Shown piece by piece: positions 33,710 through 43,609 of a stretch of DNA of 56,360 bases. The first letter of the stretch is position 1; every line of letters starts with the position of its first letter. A program made the position numbers and the translations under genes. The notes below the pieces were generated by a model. That model did not search any database. It saw only the letters and a list, made by a program, of their open reading frames with translations, and was not told the origin of the DNA. Origin of the DNA: Clostridia bacterium (lineage in GTDB: Bacteria; Bacillota; Clostridia; Oscillospirales; Acutalibacteraceae); the NCBI GenBank assembly GCA_900770255.1, contig CAAGJN010000047.1, positions 1 through 56,360 of the forward strand. The letters run 5' to 3'.

Positions 33710-34569
33710 CAGCCGACCAGTCCTGTGATATTACTGGTTTCCGTGCTGTAGAGGGTGGAGATGTCGGTATAGTCGGACGGCACCTTGAAAACGTCCTGGT
33801 CGACCTTTGTGGAGAGTGTGATGTTGTCGAGGACAAGAATTCCGTCTGAGCTGATCATCTCCATCTTGATGAGGGAATCCTTGCTGTCAAAGTAGCATTT
33901 GACGGTGCTGTCGCCGCTCTTATATTCCTCGCAGATGTATTTTTTACCGTTTGAGGTGACCTCGGTGGTTTTAACATACTCCATGTCGCTGAAGTCGAGG
34001 CTTGAGATCGCGTTCATGGACTCGCTCACATCTCCGGCCTCGCCCGCGTCCATGGACATATACATTTTTCCCTCCGGGAACAGAAGATAAAACTTGCTGC
34101 CGTCGGAGATAAAGGTTATGGTCATGGACACGCCGTTTGCAACGGGCGTTTTTATGCTCGTATAGGCCTTGTTGCCGGACCTTACAATGGTCATGGGCAT
34201 ATTCGCCGAAGCGCCCTCAAAGTTTGAGGAGACGGTGGCAGTCATAGTGAAGTTGTCGCGCGTTGAAACGTTTTTAAAATATGCGAAAAAGCGGGTGTTT
34301 TTGACGTCGGAGGCAGCCTTTTTGTCTTTGATCGTCTTGCCCTCGGGCATGGTCTCGGGCTCTGTGGCCTGCGTGACCTCAGAGGAGACGTCGGAGGTGT
34401 CACCGTTTAACGCCTTGATGATATCCTCGACGCTGGAGGTGGTTTCCTCGTCGGAGGCGGCGATATTGCCAGACGTGGAATCGCTGTTGTTGTCGTTCTC
34501 ACCCTTGCACGCGGCAAGGCCCGCGCAGAATGTGATGCAGAGCAGGATGCAGACAAGTGCTTTTTTCAT
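33709..34569 (-). CDS. secreted lipoprotein of unknown function
   Basis: A 286-aa lipoprotein. The signal peptide MKKALVCILLCITFCAG ends in the lipobox LAAC, and the mature Cys would carry the lipid. A Ser/Thr/Glu-rich linker follows, then a beta-rich domain (KAYTSIKTPVANGVSMTITF, KMYMSMDAGEAG) resembling LolA/LppX-type lipid-binding folds. The start at MKKALV is chosen because the earlier in-frame ATG abuts the GGGG site. It is first in a two-gene unit with the SDR gene, an odd pairing. Confidence 0.8.
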   Translation of the reverse strand: MKKALVCILLCITFCAGLAACKGENDNNSDSTSGNIAASDEETTSSVEDIIKALNGDTSDVSSEVTQATEPETMPEGKTIKDKKAASDVKNTRFFAYFKNVSTRDNFTMTATVSSNFEGASANMPMTIVRSGNKAYTSIKTPVANGVSMTITFISDGSKFYLLFPEGKMYMSMDAGEAGDVSESMNAISSLDFSDMEYVKTTEVTSNGKKYICEEYKSGDSTVKCYFDSKDSLIKMEMISSDGILVLDNITLSTKVDQDVFKVPSDYTDISTLYSTETSNITGLVG

Positions 34570-34636
34570 TTTTATTTCCATCCCCTTGAGAAATTTTGTT
34601 ATGTTTAAGTGTGTAAAAACAGTTGCCGATATGTAT

Positions 34637-34665
34637 AGCATACATTATATTTTCGATAAAATCAA
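34637..34665 (-). promoter_or_regulatory. possible lipoprotein-SDR promoter
   Basis: On the minus strand TTGATT (plus 34660-34665) and TATGCT (34637-34642) are separated by 17 nt. The -10 is not strong. Confidence 0.45.
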
Positions 34666-34708
34666 GGGCATGCAACAAATATGAACAAAACTTAATATCC
34701 GGGTGTGG

Positions 34709-34737
34709 TTGACTTTTTACAGTGAAAAAAGTAAAAT
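34709..34737 (+). promoter_or_regulatory. promoter of the FHA-SEDS-PBP operon
   Basis: TTGACT (34709-34714) and TAAAAT (34732-34737) are separated by 17 nt, about 52 nt before the FHA gene start. Confidence 0.65.
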
Positions 34738-34788
34738 GACAGCAGTACAGTAGGCTTTAGTCTCGTTATAAATAACGGAGGTGTACTG

Positions 34789-35571
34789 ATGGATATAGAT
34801 ATTCTCGGCTTGCTGGGCGGCGCTGCGCGCTGGCTCATGCCCGTGCTTGCCGTGGCGGTCGTCGCGTTCTGTGTACCGTCGCTGCTCAAAGGCAACAAGA
34901 AGATAGGCGTCACAGGCTACCTCGTCAATGAGGCCAACGGAGACAGACTGCCCCTGTCCGGCTATGAGGTGTCGGTGGGACGCAGCAAGGTCTGCGATAT
35001 CGTGCTCGGCTACGGCACAGTCTCGCGTTTTCATGCGGTGCTCTCTAAGCATAAGGGCGGCTGGCGAGTGACCGACACACGCTCAAAGACCGGAACATAT
35101 ATTAATTCGGAGAAGATAGACAAGCCGCGGGCTCTTGCGGACGGTGATACGATAGTTTTCGGAAACGCCGTGTTTGTATTCGTGGAAAACAGAGCCATAG
35201 CCCCCGAGCACGCGCCCGAGCCGCAGCCTCAGGAGCAAGAGACGTATGTGCCTGAGAGCTCCCGCGCGGACTATATTATAGATGAAAAAACCGGCGACGC
35301 TTACCGAATAGACGGGCTCATAACCTGCATGATCGGCAGCGGAGACGATGTTCAGATAAGACTCAGGCGTCAAAACGTCTCGGCGCATCACGCAATGCTT
35401 GTTTTTGACGACGGTACCGAAAGCTGGAGCGTCACCGATATGGATTCGGCCTGCGGCACGCTTCTCAACGGCAGACCCGTCAGGCGGATGACGCACCTTG
35501 CCGACGGCGACACGATAAATATCTGCGGCAGTACGCTTACCTTCAGAAGCGTAGGGGAGGAGAGCGCATGA
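34789..35571 (+). CDS. membrane-anchored protein with two FHA domains
   Basis: FHA domains bind phosphothreonine peptides. This 260-aa protein has one N-terminal membrane helix (about residues 12-32), a first FHA domain (about 53-125: VSVGRSKVCDIV, SRFHAVL, TGTYINSE) and a second (about 170-258: MIGSGDDVQI, SAHHAML, GTLLNGRPV). The first keeps the Gly-Arg, Ser-x-x-His and Asn residues needed for binding. In the second, GR is replaced by GS, so phosphopeptide binding is doubtful. It overlaps the SEDS gene by 4 nt. The order matches actinobacterial fha-rodA-pbpA, where FHA proteins link Ser/Thr kinases to wall synthesis. No kinase gene is in the window. Confidence 0.88.
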   Translation: MDIDILGLLGGAARWLMPVLAVAVVAFCVPSLLKGNKKIGVTGYLVNEANGDRLPLSGYEVSVGRSKVCDIVLGYGTVSRFHAVLSKHKGGWRVTDTRSKTGTYINSEKIDKPRALADGDTIVFGNAVFVFVENRAIAPEHAPEPQPQEQETYVPESSRADYIIDEKTGDAYRIDGLITCMIGSGDDVQIRLRRQNVSAHHAMLVFDDGTESWSVTDMDSACGTLLNGRPVRRMTHLADGDTINICGSTLTFRSVGEESA

Positions 35572-36821
35572 AAAAGACAATCAAAAGAACAAAATGGTGG
35601 TTCCTCGCGCTGATACTTTTAACGGCGTTTCAGATTTTATCTATGGCGCAGGTCGTGTTCGATGACGACGGCAAGCTCGATACCGAATGCCTCATCTTTT
35701 TCGGCGCTTATCTTGCGGTTGAGTGGGTATATTTTATCGCGATGTCAATAGCGAGAAAAAGGGCCGATCCGGCGCTCGAAATGGTCGCCTTCTTTCTGAC
35801 GGGAATAGGGCTTGTAACGGTCGCGGGCGCGAATAAGGAACTGCTCAGAACCCAGTTCATTGCCGATATGCTCGGCATATTCTGCTTTGTTGCGATGCTC
35901 TGTCTGATATCGAACGTTGACAGGGCTATGGTTATGCGCACGCCCATGGCGGTGGCGGCGATAGGGCTTCTTGTGCTGACGCTGATTCTCGCGCGCAACA
36001 TCAAGGGCGCGTTTAACTGGCTTGAGATCGGCGGTGTGTCGATCCAGCCGTCTGAGTTTGTCAAGGTTGCGTTTGTGTTTGTCGGCGCAGCCACGCTCGA
36101 CAAGCTCCAGACTACCCGTTCTCTTACAAAGTATATAATATTCTGCGTCATCTGCGTCGCGCTGCTCTTCCTTATGCGCGATCTCGGCGCGGCGCTGATA
36201 TTCTTCTTCACGTTTATCGTGCTCGCGTTCATGCGCTCCGGTGATTTCCGCACAATAGTGCTCCTCTGCGTCGGCGCGGCCATGGCCGCAGGACTTGTCG
36301 TGCTTATCCGCTCGGACTTCGTCATGGAGCGCTTCTCGACCTACCGCCATGTCTGGGACGACATGTACGGCAAGGGCTACCAGCAGACCCGCGTTCTCAT
36401 CTACAGCGTCAGCGGCGGCCTGCTCGGTCTCGGCATCGGCAACGGACTTTTAAAGGAGGTACCGGCGGCGACAGAAGATCTTATCTTCGGCATGATCTGT
36501 GAGGAGTGGGGCATCATCATGGGAATACTTGTGATTCTGTGCATAATGTTGATCGCTTTCCACAGCATCCGCTGCGCGAGCGGCTCGCGCTCAGCGTTCT
36601 ATTCTATCTCCGGCATAGCGGCGGGCTGTCTGCTGCTGTTCCAGACGGCGCTGAACGTCTTTGGAGTCACGGACCTTTTGCCGCTGACCGGCGTTACGCT
36701 GCCGTTTATCAGCCGGGGCGGTTCGAGCGCAGTCTGCTGCTGGGCACTCATAGCCTTTATCAAGGCAGCTGATAACAGAACATGGATTGGCTCAAAATAT
36801 TATCTCGACCCGGAGAGCTGA
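35568..36821 (+). CDS. second SEDS glycan polymerase (FtsW/RodA family)
   Basis: A second lipid II polymerase, 417 aa with about 10 or more membrane helices. It has NWLEIGGVSIQPSEFVKVAF, TEDLIFGMICEEWG and LPFISRGGSSAV, the family hallmarks. Here LPFxSxGG reads with Arg where Tyr is common (SRGG), as in the Clostridia group paired with short PBPs. It overlaps the FHA gene by 4 nt and precedes a class B PBP by 25 nt, so the three act as a unit. Elongation (RodA-like), division or sporulation role cannot be chosen from sequence. Confidence 0.92.
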   Translation: MKKTIKRTKWWFLALILLTAFQILSMAQVVFDDDGKLDTECLIFFGAYLAVEWVYFIAMSIARKRADPALEMVAFFLTGIGLVTVAGANKELLRTQFIADMLGIFCFVAMLCLISNVDRAMVMRTPMAVAAIGLLVLTLILARNIKGAFNWLEIGGVSIQPSEFVKVAFVFVGAATLDKLQTTRSLTKYIIFCVICVALLFLMRDLGAALIFFFTFIVLAFMRSGDFRTIVLLCVGAAMAAGLVVLIRSDFVMERFSTYRHVWDDMYGKGYQQTRVLIYSVSGGLLGLGIGNGLLKEVPAATEDLIFGMICEEWGIIMGILVILCIMLIAFHSIRCASGSRSAFYSISGIAAGCLLLFQTALNVFGVTDLLPLTGVTLPFISRGGSSAVCCWALIAFIKAADNRTWIGSKYYLDPES

Positions 36822-36846
36822 GCACGGGGAAAGGAAGTAGTATATT

Positions 36847-38214
36847 ATGAAAGGCATAGCAAGGCGTTCAAAGCTTATGTTTGCGCTTGTCGCGCTGTTT
36901 CTTGCCGGCGTCATAATCCTTGTGACAACATTCGCCGTCAATGCGCAGAGCTGGGTGTTCAAGCGCGCCAATCAACATATATATTCCTCCGGTCAGATAG
37001 TGGCCGCAGGCACGATATATGACCGCAACGGTGCCGTGCTCGCCCAGACGGTGGACGGAGAGCGCAAATATAACCGGAACAGCACCGTGCGCCGCGCGAC
37101 CCTTCACGCCGTCGGCGATCTTGAGGGCTTCATTGCAACGGGCGCGCACAGCGCGTTTAGAAGTCAGCTTACGGGCTACAGCCTCATAAACGGCGTTTAC
37201 GATCTGAAAAAGAACGGAGCGGGCAACGACATAACCCTGACGATCGACGCCGATCTCTGTGTCACGGCATATAACGCATTGAACGGACGCAAGGGCACGG
37301 TGGGTGTATATAATTACAAGACGGGCGAGATACTCTGTATGGTCTCAAACCCGAGCTACGACCCGAACAATAAGCCGACGAATATTGATTCCGACACCAC
37401 AGGCAAGTATGAGGGCGTTTATATCAACAGATTTTTCTCCGGCGTGTTTACTCCCGGCTCGACGTTCAAAATAGTAACGGCCATAAGCGCGATAGAGAAC
37501 ATACCCGATATAAATTCGCGCACGTTTACCTGCACGGGTCAGTACAAGACCTCGACGGGCGTCGTCAAATGCAACTCGGTTCACGGAAAGCTCAACTTCC
37601 AGCAGGCGCTGAGCAAGTCGTGCAACAGCGCCTTCGCGTGCATTGCAGAGGAGCTCGGCAACGACGCGCTGACAGCGACCGCCGAGCAGGTCGGCTTCAA
37701 CAAGCGTATAACGGTTGACGGGATCAGCGTGACAAAGAGCTACTTTACGCTTGAGGATGCAGTCAGCGTCGACCGCGGGTGGGCGGGCATCGGTCAGTAT
37801 CAGACTCTTGCAAACCCCTGCCAGATGCTCACGATGATGGGAGCTATCGCAAACGGCGGCAGTACGCCGACTCCGAAGATCTTGAAAGACGACAGCGCGT
37901 TCAGCAGCATAACTACTTCGACGCTCAAATATCTCGATGAAAATGTGGCGAACACGATTAAAGATATGCTCAGAACCAACGTCACGACGCACTACGGCGA
38001 GGGCAGGTTTCCAGGCCTGCAGCTCGGCGGAAAGACCGGCACGGCGCAGGTCACGGACGGTGAGCCGCACTCGTGGTTTGTCGCATTTTCAGAGCGCGAG
38101 GATCTGCCGCTGGCGATAGTGGTGGTTGTTGAGCACGGCGGTGAGGGCATCAGCGCAGCCGCGCCGATAGCCAACAAGGTCATGCAGGCTGCGGCGCAAA
38201 AAGGAATAAATTGA
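36847..38214 (+). CDS. short class B penicillin-binding protein (PbpA type)
   Basis: A transpeptidase that cross-links glycan made by the adjacent SEDS protein. The 455 aa have one membrane helix (about residues 10-32), a short pedestal (GTIYDRNGAVLAQT), and the catalytic motifs S205-x-x-K208 (PGSTFK), S258-C-N260 and K396-T-G. There are no PASTA repeats, and the N-terminal part is much shorter than in the PBP at 19368. This matches the PbpA proteins that follow rodA in Actinobacteria and their relatives in Clostridia. An AAAGGAAG site lies upstream. Confidence 0.92.
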   Translation: MKGIARRSKLMFALVALFLAGVIILVTTFAVNAQSWVFKRANQHIYSSGQIVAAGTIYDRNGAVLAQTVDGERKYNRNSTVRRATLHAVGDLEGFIATGAHSAFRSQLTGYSLINGVYDLKKNGAGNDITLTIDADLCVTAYNALNGRKGTVGVYNYKTGEILCMVSNPSYDPNNKPTNIDSDTTGKYEGVYINRFFSGVFTPGSTFKIVTAISAIENIPDINSRTFTCTGQYKTSTGVVKCNSVHGKLNFQQALSKSCNSAFACIAEELGNDALTATAEQVGFNKRITVDGISVTKSYFTLEDAVSVDRGWAGIGQYQTLANPCQMLTMMGAIANGGSTPTPKILKDDSAFSSITTSTLKYLDENVANTIKDMLRTNVTTHYGEGRFPGLQLGGKTGTAQVTDGEPHSWFVAFSEREDLPLAIVVVVEHGGEGISAAAPIANKVMQAAAQKGIN

Positions 38215-38231
38215 AAAGGCAAAGATAACTG

Positions 38232-38271
38232 AAAACTCACAGCACGTTTTTAAGCCGCGCTGTGAGTTTTT
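38232..38271 (+). terminator. terminator of the FHA-SEDS-PBP operon
   Basis: AAAACTCACAGC and GCTGTGAGTTTTT pair around a 15-nt loop and end in a T run. Confidence 0.85.
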
Positions 38272-38406
38272 ATCGTCATTTTATATTTTGCAGGGGCGGC
38301 GAGCCGGCTCGCCTTTGCCGCACAGCTGCGTCAATATCAGCAGCCATGCGGCTGGCAGCTTTATTTTTAATGTAAAATATTGCGTAAAAATATTTTTTGC
38401 AAAATA

Positions 38407-38435
38407 TTGACAGCAAAAAAAATATATTATAAAAT
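38407..38435 (+). promoter_or_regulatory. promoter of the secreted orphan gene
   Basis: TTGACA (38407-38412) and TAAAAT (38430-38435) with 17-nt spacing lie in an AT-rich stretch about 45 nt before the start codon. Confidence 0.65.
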
Positions 38436-38479
38436 ATAATTGTAATAATAAATAATAATGAAATAAGGAGGTTCACAAA

Positions 38480-39100
38480 ATGAGAAAAACCGTCAGCATT
38501 ATGTTAGCATTCTGTATGATTTTCGCGCTTTCTCTTTTTGTCAGCGCGGCTCAAAAGGCCAAAAACGGAGCTGATATCCTCCTCTGTGATGATTACTTTG
38601 AAGCATCGCCTGCCGTTGACGCGGAGATTAAAGTGACCAGATACGGCGGTGTTGTTGACATTGATGAAGAACACGCCGAGCTTGTGCCCACCGACGAGAT
38701 CAGCATAGTCGGAGCCGGCCGTAATATCGTACCGGTAAAGGCAAAGCAATCTGAGAATGGGCAGATTGTTATCACCTCCGCCGTGTCTGACGGGGGATCC
38801 GCAGAGCCTACGGCGCTGACAGACAGAACAAAAGCTGTAGAATTCAAATATGAAATTAAAGCAGGAGGCACAAAAATAGGAACGCTCACGGTTATAGTTT
38901 TCGGTATTTATTCGCCGACAGACCGAACAGCGGCCATAACCGATATAAAATGGAGTTATTCAGGGCAGAATACCTCGAGCATATCCTGTGCGAGATATAT
39001 TGAGGGCGATGCCGGCAAGCTCCATATGTTTTATAGCGGAGAGTACGCAAAAACATTTTCCTATAAAATTCATTATAACGGAAGTATATCGGAAGTATAA
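38480..39100 (+). CDS. secreted protein of unknown function (206 aa)
   Basis: Not recognised. A clear Sec signal peptide (MRKTVSIMLAFCMIFALSLF) ends near VSA-A, giving an exported protein of about 180 residues. It has no lipobox, membrane anchor or sortase motif. The mature part looks beta-rich, with alternating hydrophobic residues (KAVEFKYEIKAG, IGTLTVIVFGIY) and a basic/aromatic end. TAAGGAGG precedes the ATG. It stands alone between its own promoter and terminator and points toward the SpoIID-like gene, which runs the other way. Lower GC upstream is confined to the promoter region. Confidence 0.75.
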   Translation: MRKTVSIMLAFCMIFALSLFVSAAQKAKNGADILLCDDYFEASPAVDAEIKVTRYGGVVDIDEEHAELVPTDEISIVGAGRNIVPVKAKQSENGQIVITSAVSDGGSAEPTALTDRTKAVEFKYEIKAGGTKIGTLTVIVFGIYSPTDRTAAITDIKWSYSGQNTSSISCARYIEGDAGKLHMFYSGEYAKTFSYKIHYNGSISEV

Positions 39101-39135
39101 GTTCAAAGCGTAATTAAAATATGCTTCAAAACGAG

Positions 39136-39159
39136 GCTCTCCCAAACGGGGGAGCTTTT
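39136..39159 (+). terminator. terminator after the secreted orphan
   Basis: GCTCTCCC/GGGGGAGC with an AAAC loop, one G-T pair, then TTTT. It overlaps the last codon of the convergent SpoIID-like gene. Confidence 0.75.
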
Positions 39160-40114
39160 ATACTATCTCCACGCCCGTGTAGTAGTGCTTTATTATCTCC
39201 TGCCAGTCGGAGCCCTGGCGCGCCATGTAGTCCGCGCCGTACTGACTCATGCCGACGCCGTGGCCGTAGCCGCGCGTGGTTATTTTGAATTCGTCCTCCG
39301 TGTATTTTATCTCAAAGCAGGCGCTGCGCAGTCCGAGAAGCTCGCGCACCTTTGTGCCGGTGAACTCCTTTTCGCCTATCTCGATGCTCTTTATATATCC
39401 GTCGTCGCAGCTTTCAGCGTTGCCGACCCAGTCCTTGCAGTCTCCTTCGAGCTTTGCGCCCGAGTCCGCGAACGCCTTTTCGAATTCGGCTTTTGTCAGC
39501 GTGAGCGTCGATGAATAGTCGGGGGAGAGGCGGTCGCCCGCGCTCGTCACACTCTGGAGATATGGAACATCCTTGCCCCAGACCTCCTCGGAGCTGAATG
39601 TCTGACCGGAGCTTATCGCATGAAATGCTGCGGTTATCGTCTCACCGTCGTATACTATTTTCTTGCCGTAGACTTCCTTTACGGCCTCCTCTATCTTCTT
39701 TTCGTATGTCTCGTATTTGTCACCCCATTTTTCTTTTCTTGCGGCTGAGTCGAGATAGCCCTGGTGAACGGCACTGCTGTCTGTGATGTCCGCGCCGTCG
39801 AGTTCCGGATCGGGGCTCTCCTTCTTTTTCGTAGCATAGGTGTAGCACACCACCGCCTGCGCTCTGAGCGCCTGCGAGTGGTAGGTCGGCGACATCTCGG
39901 CCGCCACCGCGCCGACTATGTATTCAAACATGTCAACCTCGTCTATTTTTTTTGTCGATGAGGATAGCACGAGTATCGAATCGCCGCTGCTGTTGTCCGC
40001 CGCCTCCGTCGTCTCCTCGGTTTTAGGAACGATGCTTTTTTCTCCCATCGCCGCAAGCGGACAGACGAGCAGTACGGCAATGAGCAAAATGAATATAAAT
40101 CCTCGGTTTTTCAT
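39158..40114 (-). CDS. spoIID: SpoIID/LytB-domain protein
   Basis: SpoIID is a lytic transglycosylase that cleaves denuded glycan strands during spore engulfment. The 318 aa show an N-terminal signal-anchor helix (FIFILLIAVLLVCPLA), then the domain: YIVGAVAAEMSPTYHSQALRAQAV with the catalytic Glu, FHAISSGQT, and a C-terminal GYGHGVGMSQYGADYMA. GGGAGG precedes the ATG. This supports a spore-forming lineage, though LytB-type domain proteins also occur in non-sporulating relatives. No spoIIQ, spoIIM or spoIIP lies nearby. Confidence 0.88.
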   Translation of the reverse strand: MKNRGFIFILLIAVLLVCPLAAMGEKSIVPKTEETTEAADNSSGDSILVLSSSTKKIDEVDMFEYIVGAVAAEMSPTYHSQALRAQAVVCYTYATKKKESPDPELDGADITDSSAVHQGYLDSAARKEKWGDKYETYEKKIEEAVKEVYGKKIVYDGETITAAFHAISSGQTFSSEEVWGKDVPYLQSVTSAGDRLSPDYSSTLTLTKAEFEKAFADSGAKLEGDCKDWVGNAESCDDGYIKSIEIGEKEFTGTKVRELLGLRSACFEIKYTEDEFKITTRGYGHGVGMSQYGADYMARQGSDWQEIIKHYYTGVEIV

Positions 40115-40142
40115 AAATTATACCTCCCTGACCTTGGTAAAC

Positions 40143-40172
40143 TTGACTTTTACTGCCTGTTTGGTGTAAAAT
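40143..40172 (+). promoter_or_regulatory. citrate synthase promoter
   Basis: TTGACT (40143-40148) and TAAAAT (40167-40172) with 18-nt spacing. A small hairpin TGCGCC/GGCGCA at 40187-40203 lies in the leader. Confidence 0.6.
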
Positions 40173-40245
40173 TATTTTCTAAGTGTTGCGCCTGCAGGGC
40201 GCAGCACAGACTTTATGCTCGTGAAAGAAAGGAGAATTGTGCTCA

Positions 40246-41661
<1,416 letters not shown>

Positions 41662-41688
41662 TAAACTATTTTTTAGGATTTGATTATA

Positions 41689-42603
41689 ATGCAGAAAAAT
41701 AAAGAAGGCTCATTTTTAAAAATAATCTTCATAACCCTTGCGGGCGTACTTGTGGCAATCATTCCGATACGATGCTATCAGTATATCAGAGTGCTCGAGC
41801 CGGACACGGGCTTCTATAACGGCTTTGAGTGGAGCCGGGTCGTCATGTATGTCCTGCTTGCCGCCGCAGCCGTGTTCTTCCTGATATTCTCATTTGCCGG
41901 AAGGAAAAAGGTCGCATATTCGCACGAAAAAATTAAGTCGTTCGGGGTTGCCGTCGCGTCGTTTATGTTCGCGCTGACACTCGTTATTGATGCAGTAAGT
42001 CAGTATAAGACGGTGTTCGAGACAATATCCGACAGCGCCCTGATGTACGGCACGGAGTCGATCCAGTATCTCAAAACAGGTCTCGCTTCAAGGGGGCTTG
42101 AGGGCTTCTCGGCGATAGTCTCTGCGGTGTTCTTCGTTCTCTTCGGCTACGGCCATATTTCAGGCAAGTCGAATGCCTCGGACTCCAAGCTCCTCGCGCT
42201 GTTCCCGACTGTCTGGTGCATATTCAGACTCATGCACCGCTTTATGCACACGATAAATTTCCTCAACGTCTCGGATCTGCTCTATGAGCTGTTCATGTGC
42301 GTGTTCCTCATGGCATTCTTCATGGCGTTTGCACAGATTAACTCGAAGGTTGGCAGCGACGGGATCGACTGGAAGCTCATCGGCTACGGTATGCCCGCGG
42401 CGATGTTCTGTATGCTTTGTTTCCTCCCGAGATTTATAATGCTCCTGACGGGCAAATCTTCGCTGCTCTGCACGCAGTCGCCGATAGAGTGGTGCGATCT
42501 CGGCGCGGCCGTGTTCATCATAGCTCTGCTTCTCTCGCGCATAGGATTGAAGACTGGGACGAGCGAGCCTGCTGACGAAATGACTGAGAATACCGAGAGC
42601 TGA
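41689..42603 (+). CDS. multi-pass membrane protein of unknown function (304 aa)
   Basis: Not recognised. It has about seven to eight predicted membrane helices (IIFITLAGVLVAIIPIRC, VVMYVLLAAAAVFFLIFSFA, FGVAVASFMFALTLVID and others) and a short acidic C-terminal tail. It has no catalytic motif that I can see. The ATG follows TTAGGATT, a weak ribosome site. Its stop overlaps the start of the AEC transporter gene by one base (TGATG), so the two are probably expressed together. It may follow citrate synthase in one transcript, 27 nt downstream. Confidence 0.8.
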   Translation: MQKNKEGSFLKIIFITLAGVLVAIIPIRCYQYIRVLEPDTGFYNGFEWSRVVMYVLLAAAAVFFLIFSFAGRKKVAYSHEKIKSFGVAVASFMFALTLVIDAVSQYKTVFETISDSALMYGTESIQYLKTGLASRGLEGFSAIVSAVFFVLFGYGHISGKSNASDSKLLALFPTVWCIFRLMHRFMHTINFLNVSDLLYELFMCVFLMAFFMAFAQINSKVGSDGIDWKLIGYGMPAAMFCMLCFLPRFIMLLTGKSSLLCTQSPIEWCDLGAAVFIIALLLSRIGLKTGTSEPADEMTENTES

Positions 42604-43544
42604 TGTTTTTAGATAATTTTCTGATAGCCGCTGAGAATGTCGCTATCCTGTATATCCTTGTTGCAGTCGGCTTTATCGCGGACAGAACCGGGCTTTTTAC
42701 AGAGAAGGCCGCGCGTCTTTGCACGGATCTGATGTTCTATATCATTACTCCCGCAAAGATAGTGCAGTCGTTTCTCTCCATGGAGTTCAGCCGCGAGTCG
42801 GCGACGAAACTTGCGATAGCTGCGGCCTGCGGAGCGGGAATACATATCATCGGGGCCGGTATAAGCTTCTTCGTGTTCAATAAGTCCCCGGTTGACAGAG
42901 GCGCGATATTCAAATATTCCAGCGCCTACGGCAACTGCGGCTATATGGCTCTGCCGCTCGCCTATGCCGTTCTCGGCAACGAGGGAGTGTTCTACGGCTC
43001 AGTTGTCATAATGATGTTCCATCTGTTCTCGTTCACGCACGGCGTATGGCTGATGTCGCGCTCGGAGGGCGACGGAAAGACGAAGCTCAACATAAGAAAT
43101 ATTCTGATAAATCCCGGCACTATCTCTCTCATTATCGGCCTGCCGCTTTATCTTCTGAAAATAAAGCTCCCGGCCGTTATAGGTGAGCCGATTAACTATT
43201 TGGCCGCGCTCAATACGCCTGTGGCGATGCTGATTTTCGGCACTTACCTCTCCAACGCCAACATAAAAGCGGCGCTCAAGGAGTGGAGGATACTCTGCGT
43301 CGCGCTGATAAAGCTGATAATTATTCCGATCACCTGTTTGCTGATATTCAGGCTCTGCGGAGTGACGGGCGCGCTGCTCACGGCGATGATAATCTCGGCG
43401 AGCGCGCCGCCGGCGAACATTACTGTCGTGTTTGCCGCGAAATATAACAAGGATACGGGGCTTGCTTCGCAGACCGTTGCAATAGTCAGCTTCATTTCAA
43501 TATTGACTATGCCCCTGCTTATAGGGCTTGCAAGCTCACTGTAA
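42603..43544 (+). CDS. AEC family transporter (auxin efflux carrier-like)
   Basis: AEC proteins are 10-helix secondary carriers; bacterial members move malate, other organic acids or amino-acid-type substrates. The 313 aa show the family pattern: YILVAVGFIADRTGLFTEKAA near the N-terminus, YGNCGYMALPLAYAVLG in the middle and SASAPPANITVVFAAKYN near the end. It sits behind citrate synthase and an unknown membrane protein, which hints at organic-acid transport, but this is inference. Confidence 0.88.
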   Translation: MFLDNFLIAAENVAILYILVAVGFIADRTGLFTEKAARLCTDLMFYIITPAKIVQSFLSMEFSRESATKLAIAAACGAGIHIIGAGISFFVFNKSPVDRGAIFKYSSAYGNCGYMALPLAYAVLGNEGVFYGSVVIMMFHLFSFTHGVWLMSRSEGDGKTKLNIRNILINPGTISLIIGLPLYLLKIKLPAVIGEPINYLAALNTPVAMLIFGTYLSNANIKAALKEWRILCVALIKLIIIPITCLLIFRLCGVTGALLTAMIISASAPPANITVVFAAKYNKDTGLASQTVAIVSFISILTMPLLIGLASSL

Positions 43545-43556
43545 ACGGAAGTACAG

Positions 43557-43588
43557 CCACCCCGACAGCAAAGATGCTGTCGGGGTGG
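43557..43588 (+). terminator. hairpin between convergent genes
   Basis: CCACCCCGACAGC/GCTGTCGGGGTGG with a 6-nt loop is a perfect 13-bp stem between the AEC gene and the convergent CorC/HlyC gene. The T runs on either side are weak, so it may act as a bidirectional RNA end stabiliser. Confidence 0.65.
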
Positions 43589-43609
43589 TATTGTATATTT
43601 CCGATGTCT

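Noticed and set aside
36847..38214. Beta-lactamase-type function for the short PBP
   Set aside because: The membrane helix, pedestal region, SxN and KTG motifs and the adjacent SEDS gene fit a class B transpeptidase.
38276..38476. 66-codon minus-strand frame in the AT-rich promoter region
   Set aside because: Low-complexity Ile/Phe translation from AT-rich DNA, without a ribosome site, over a promoter.
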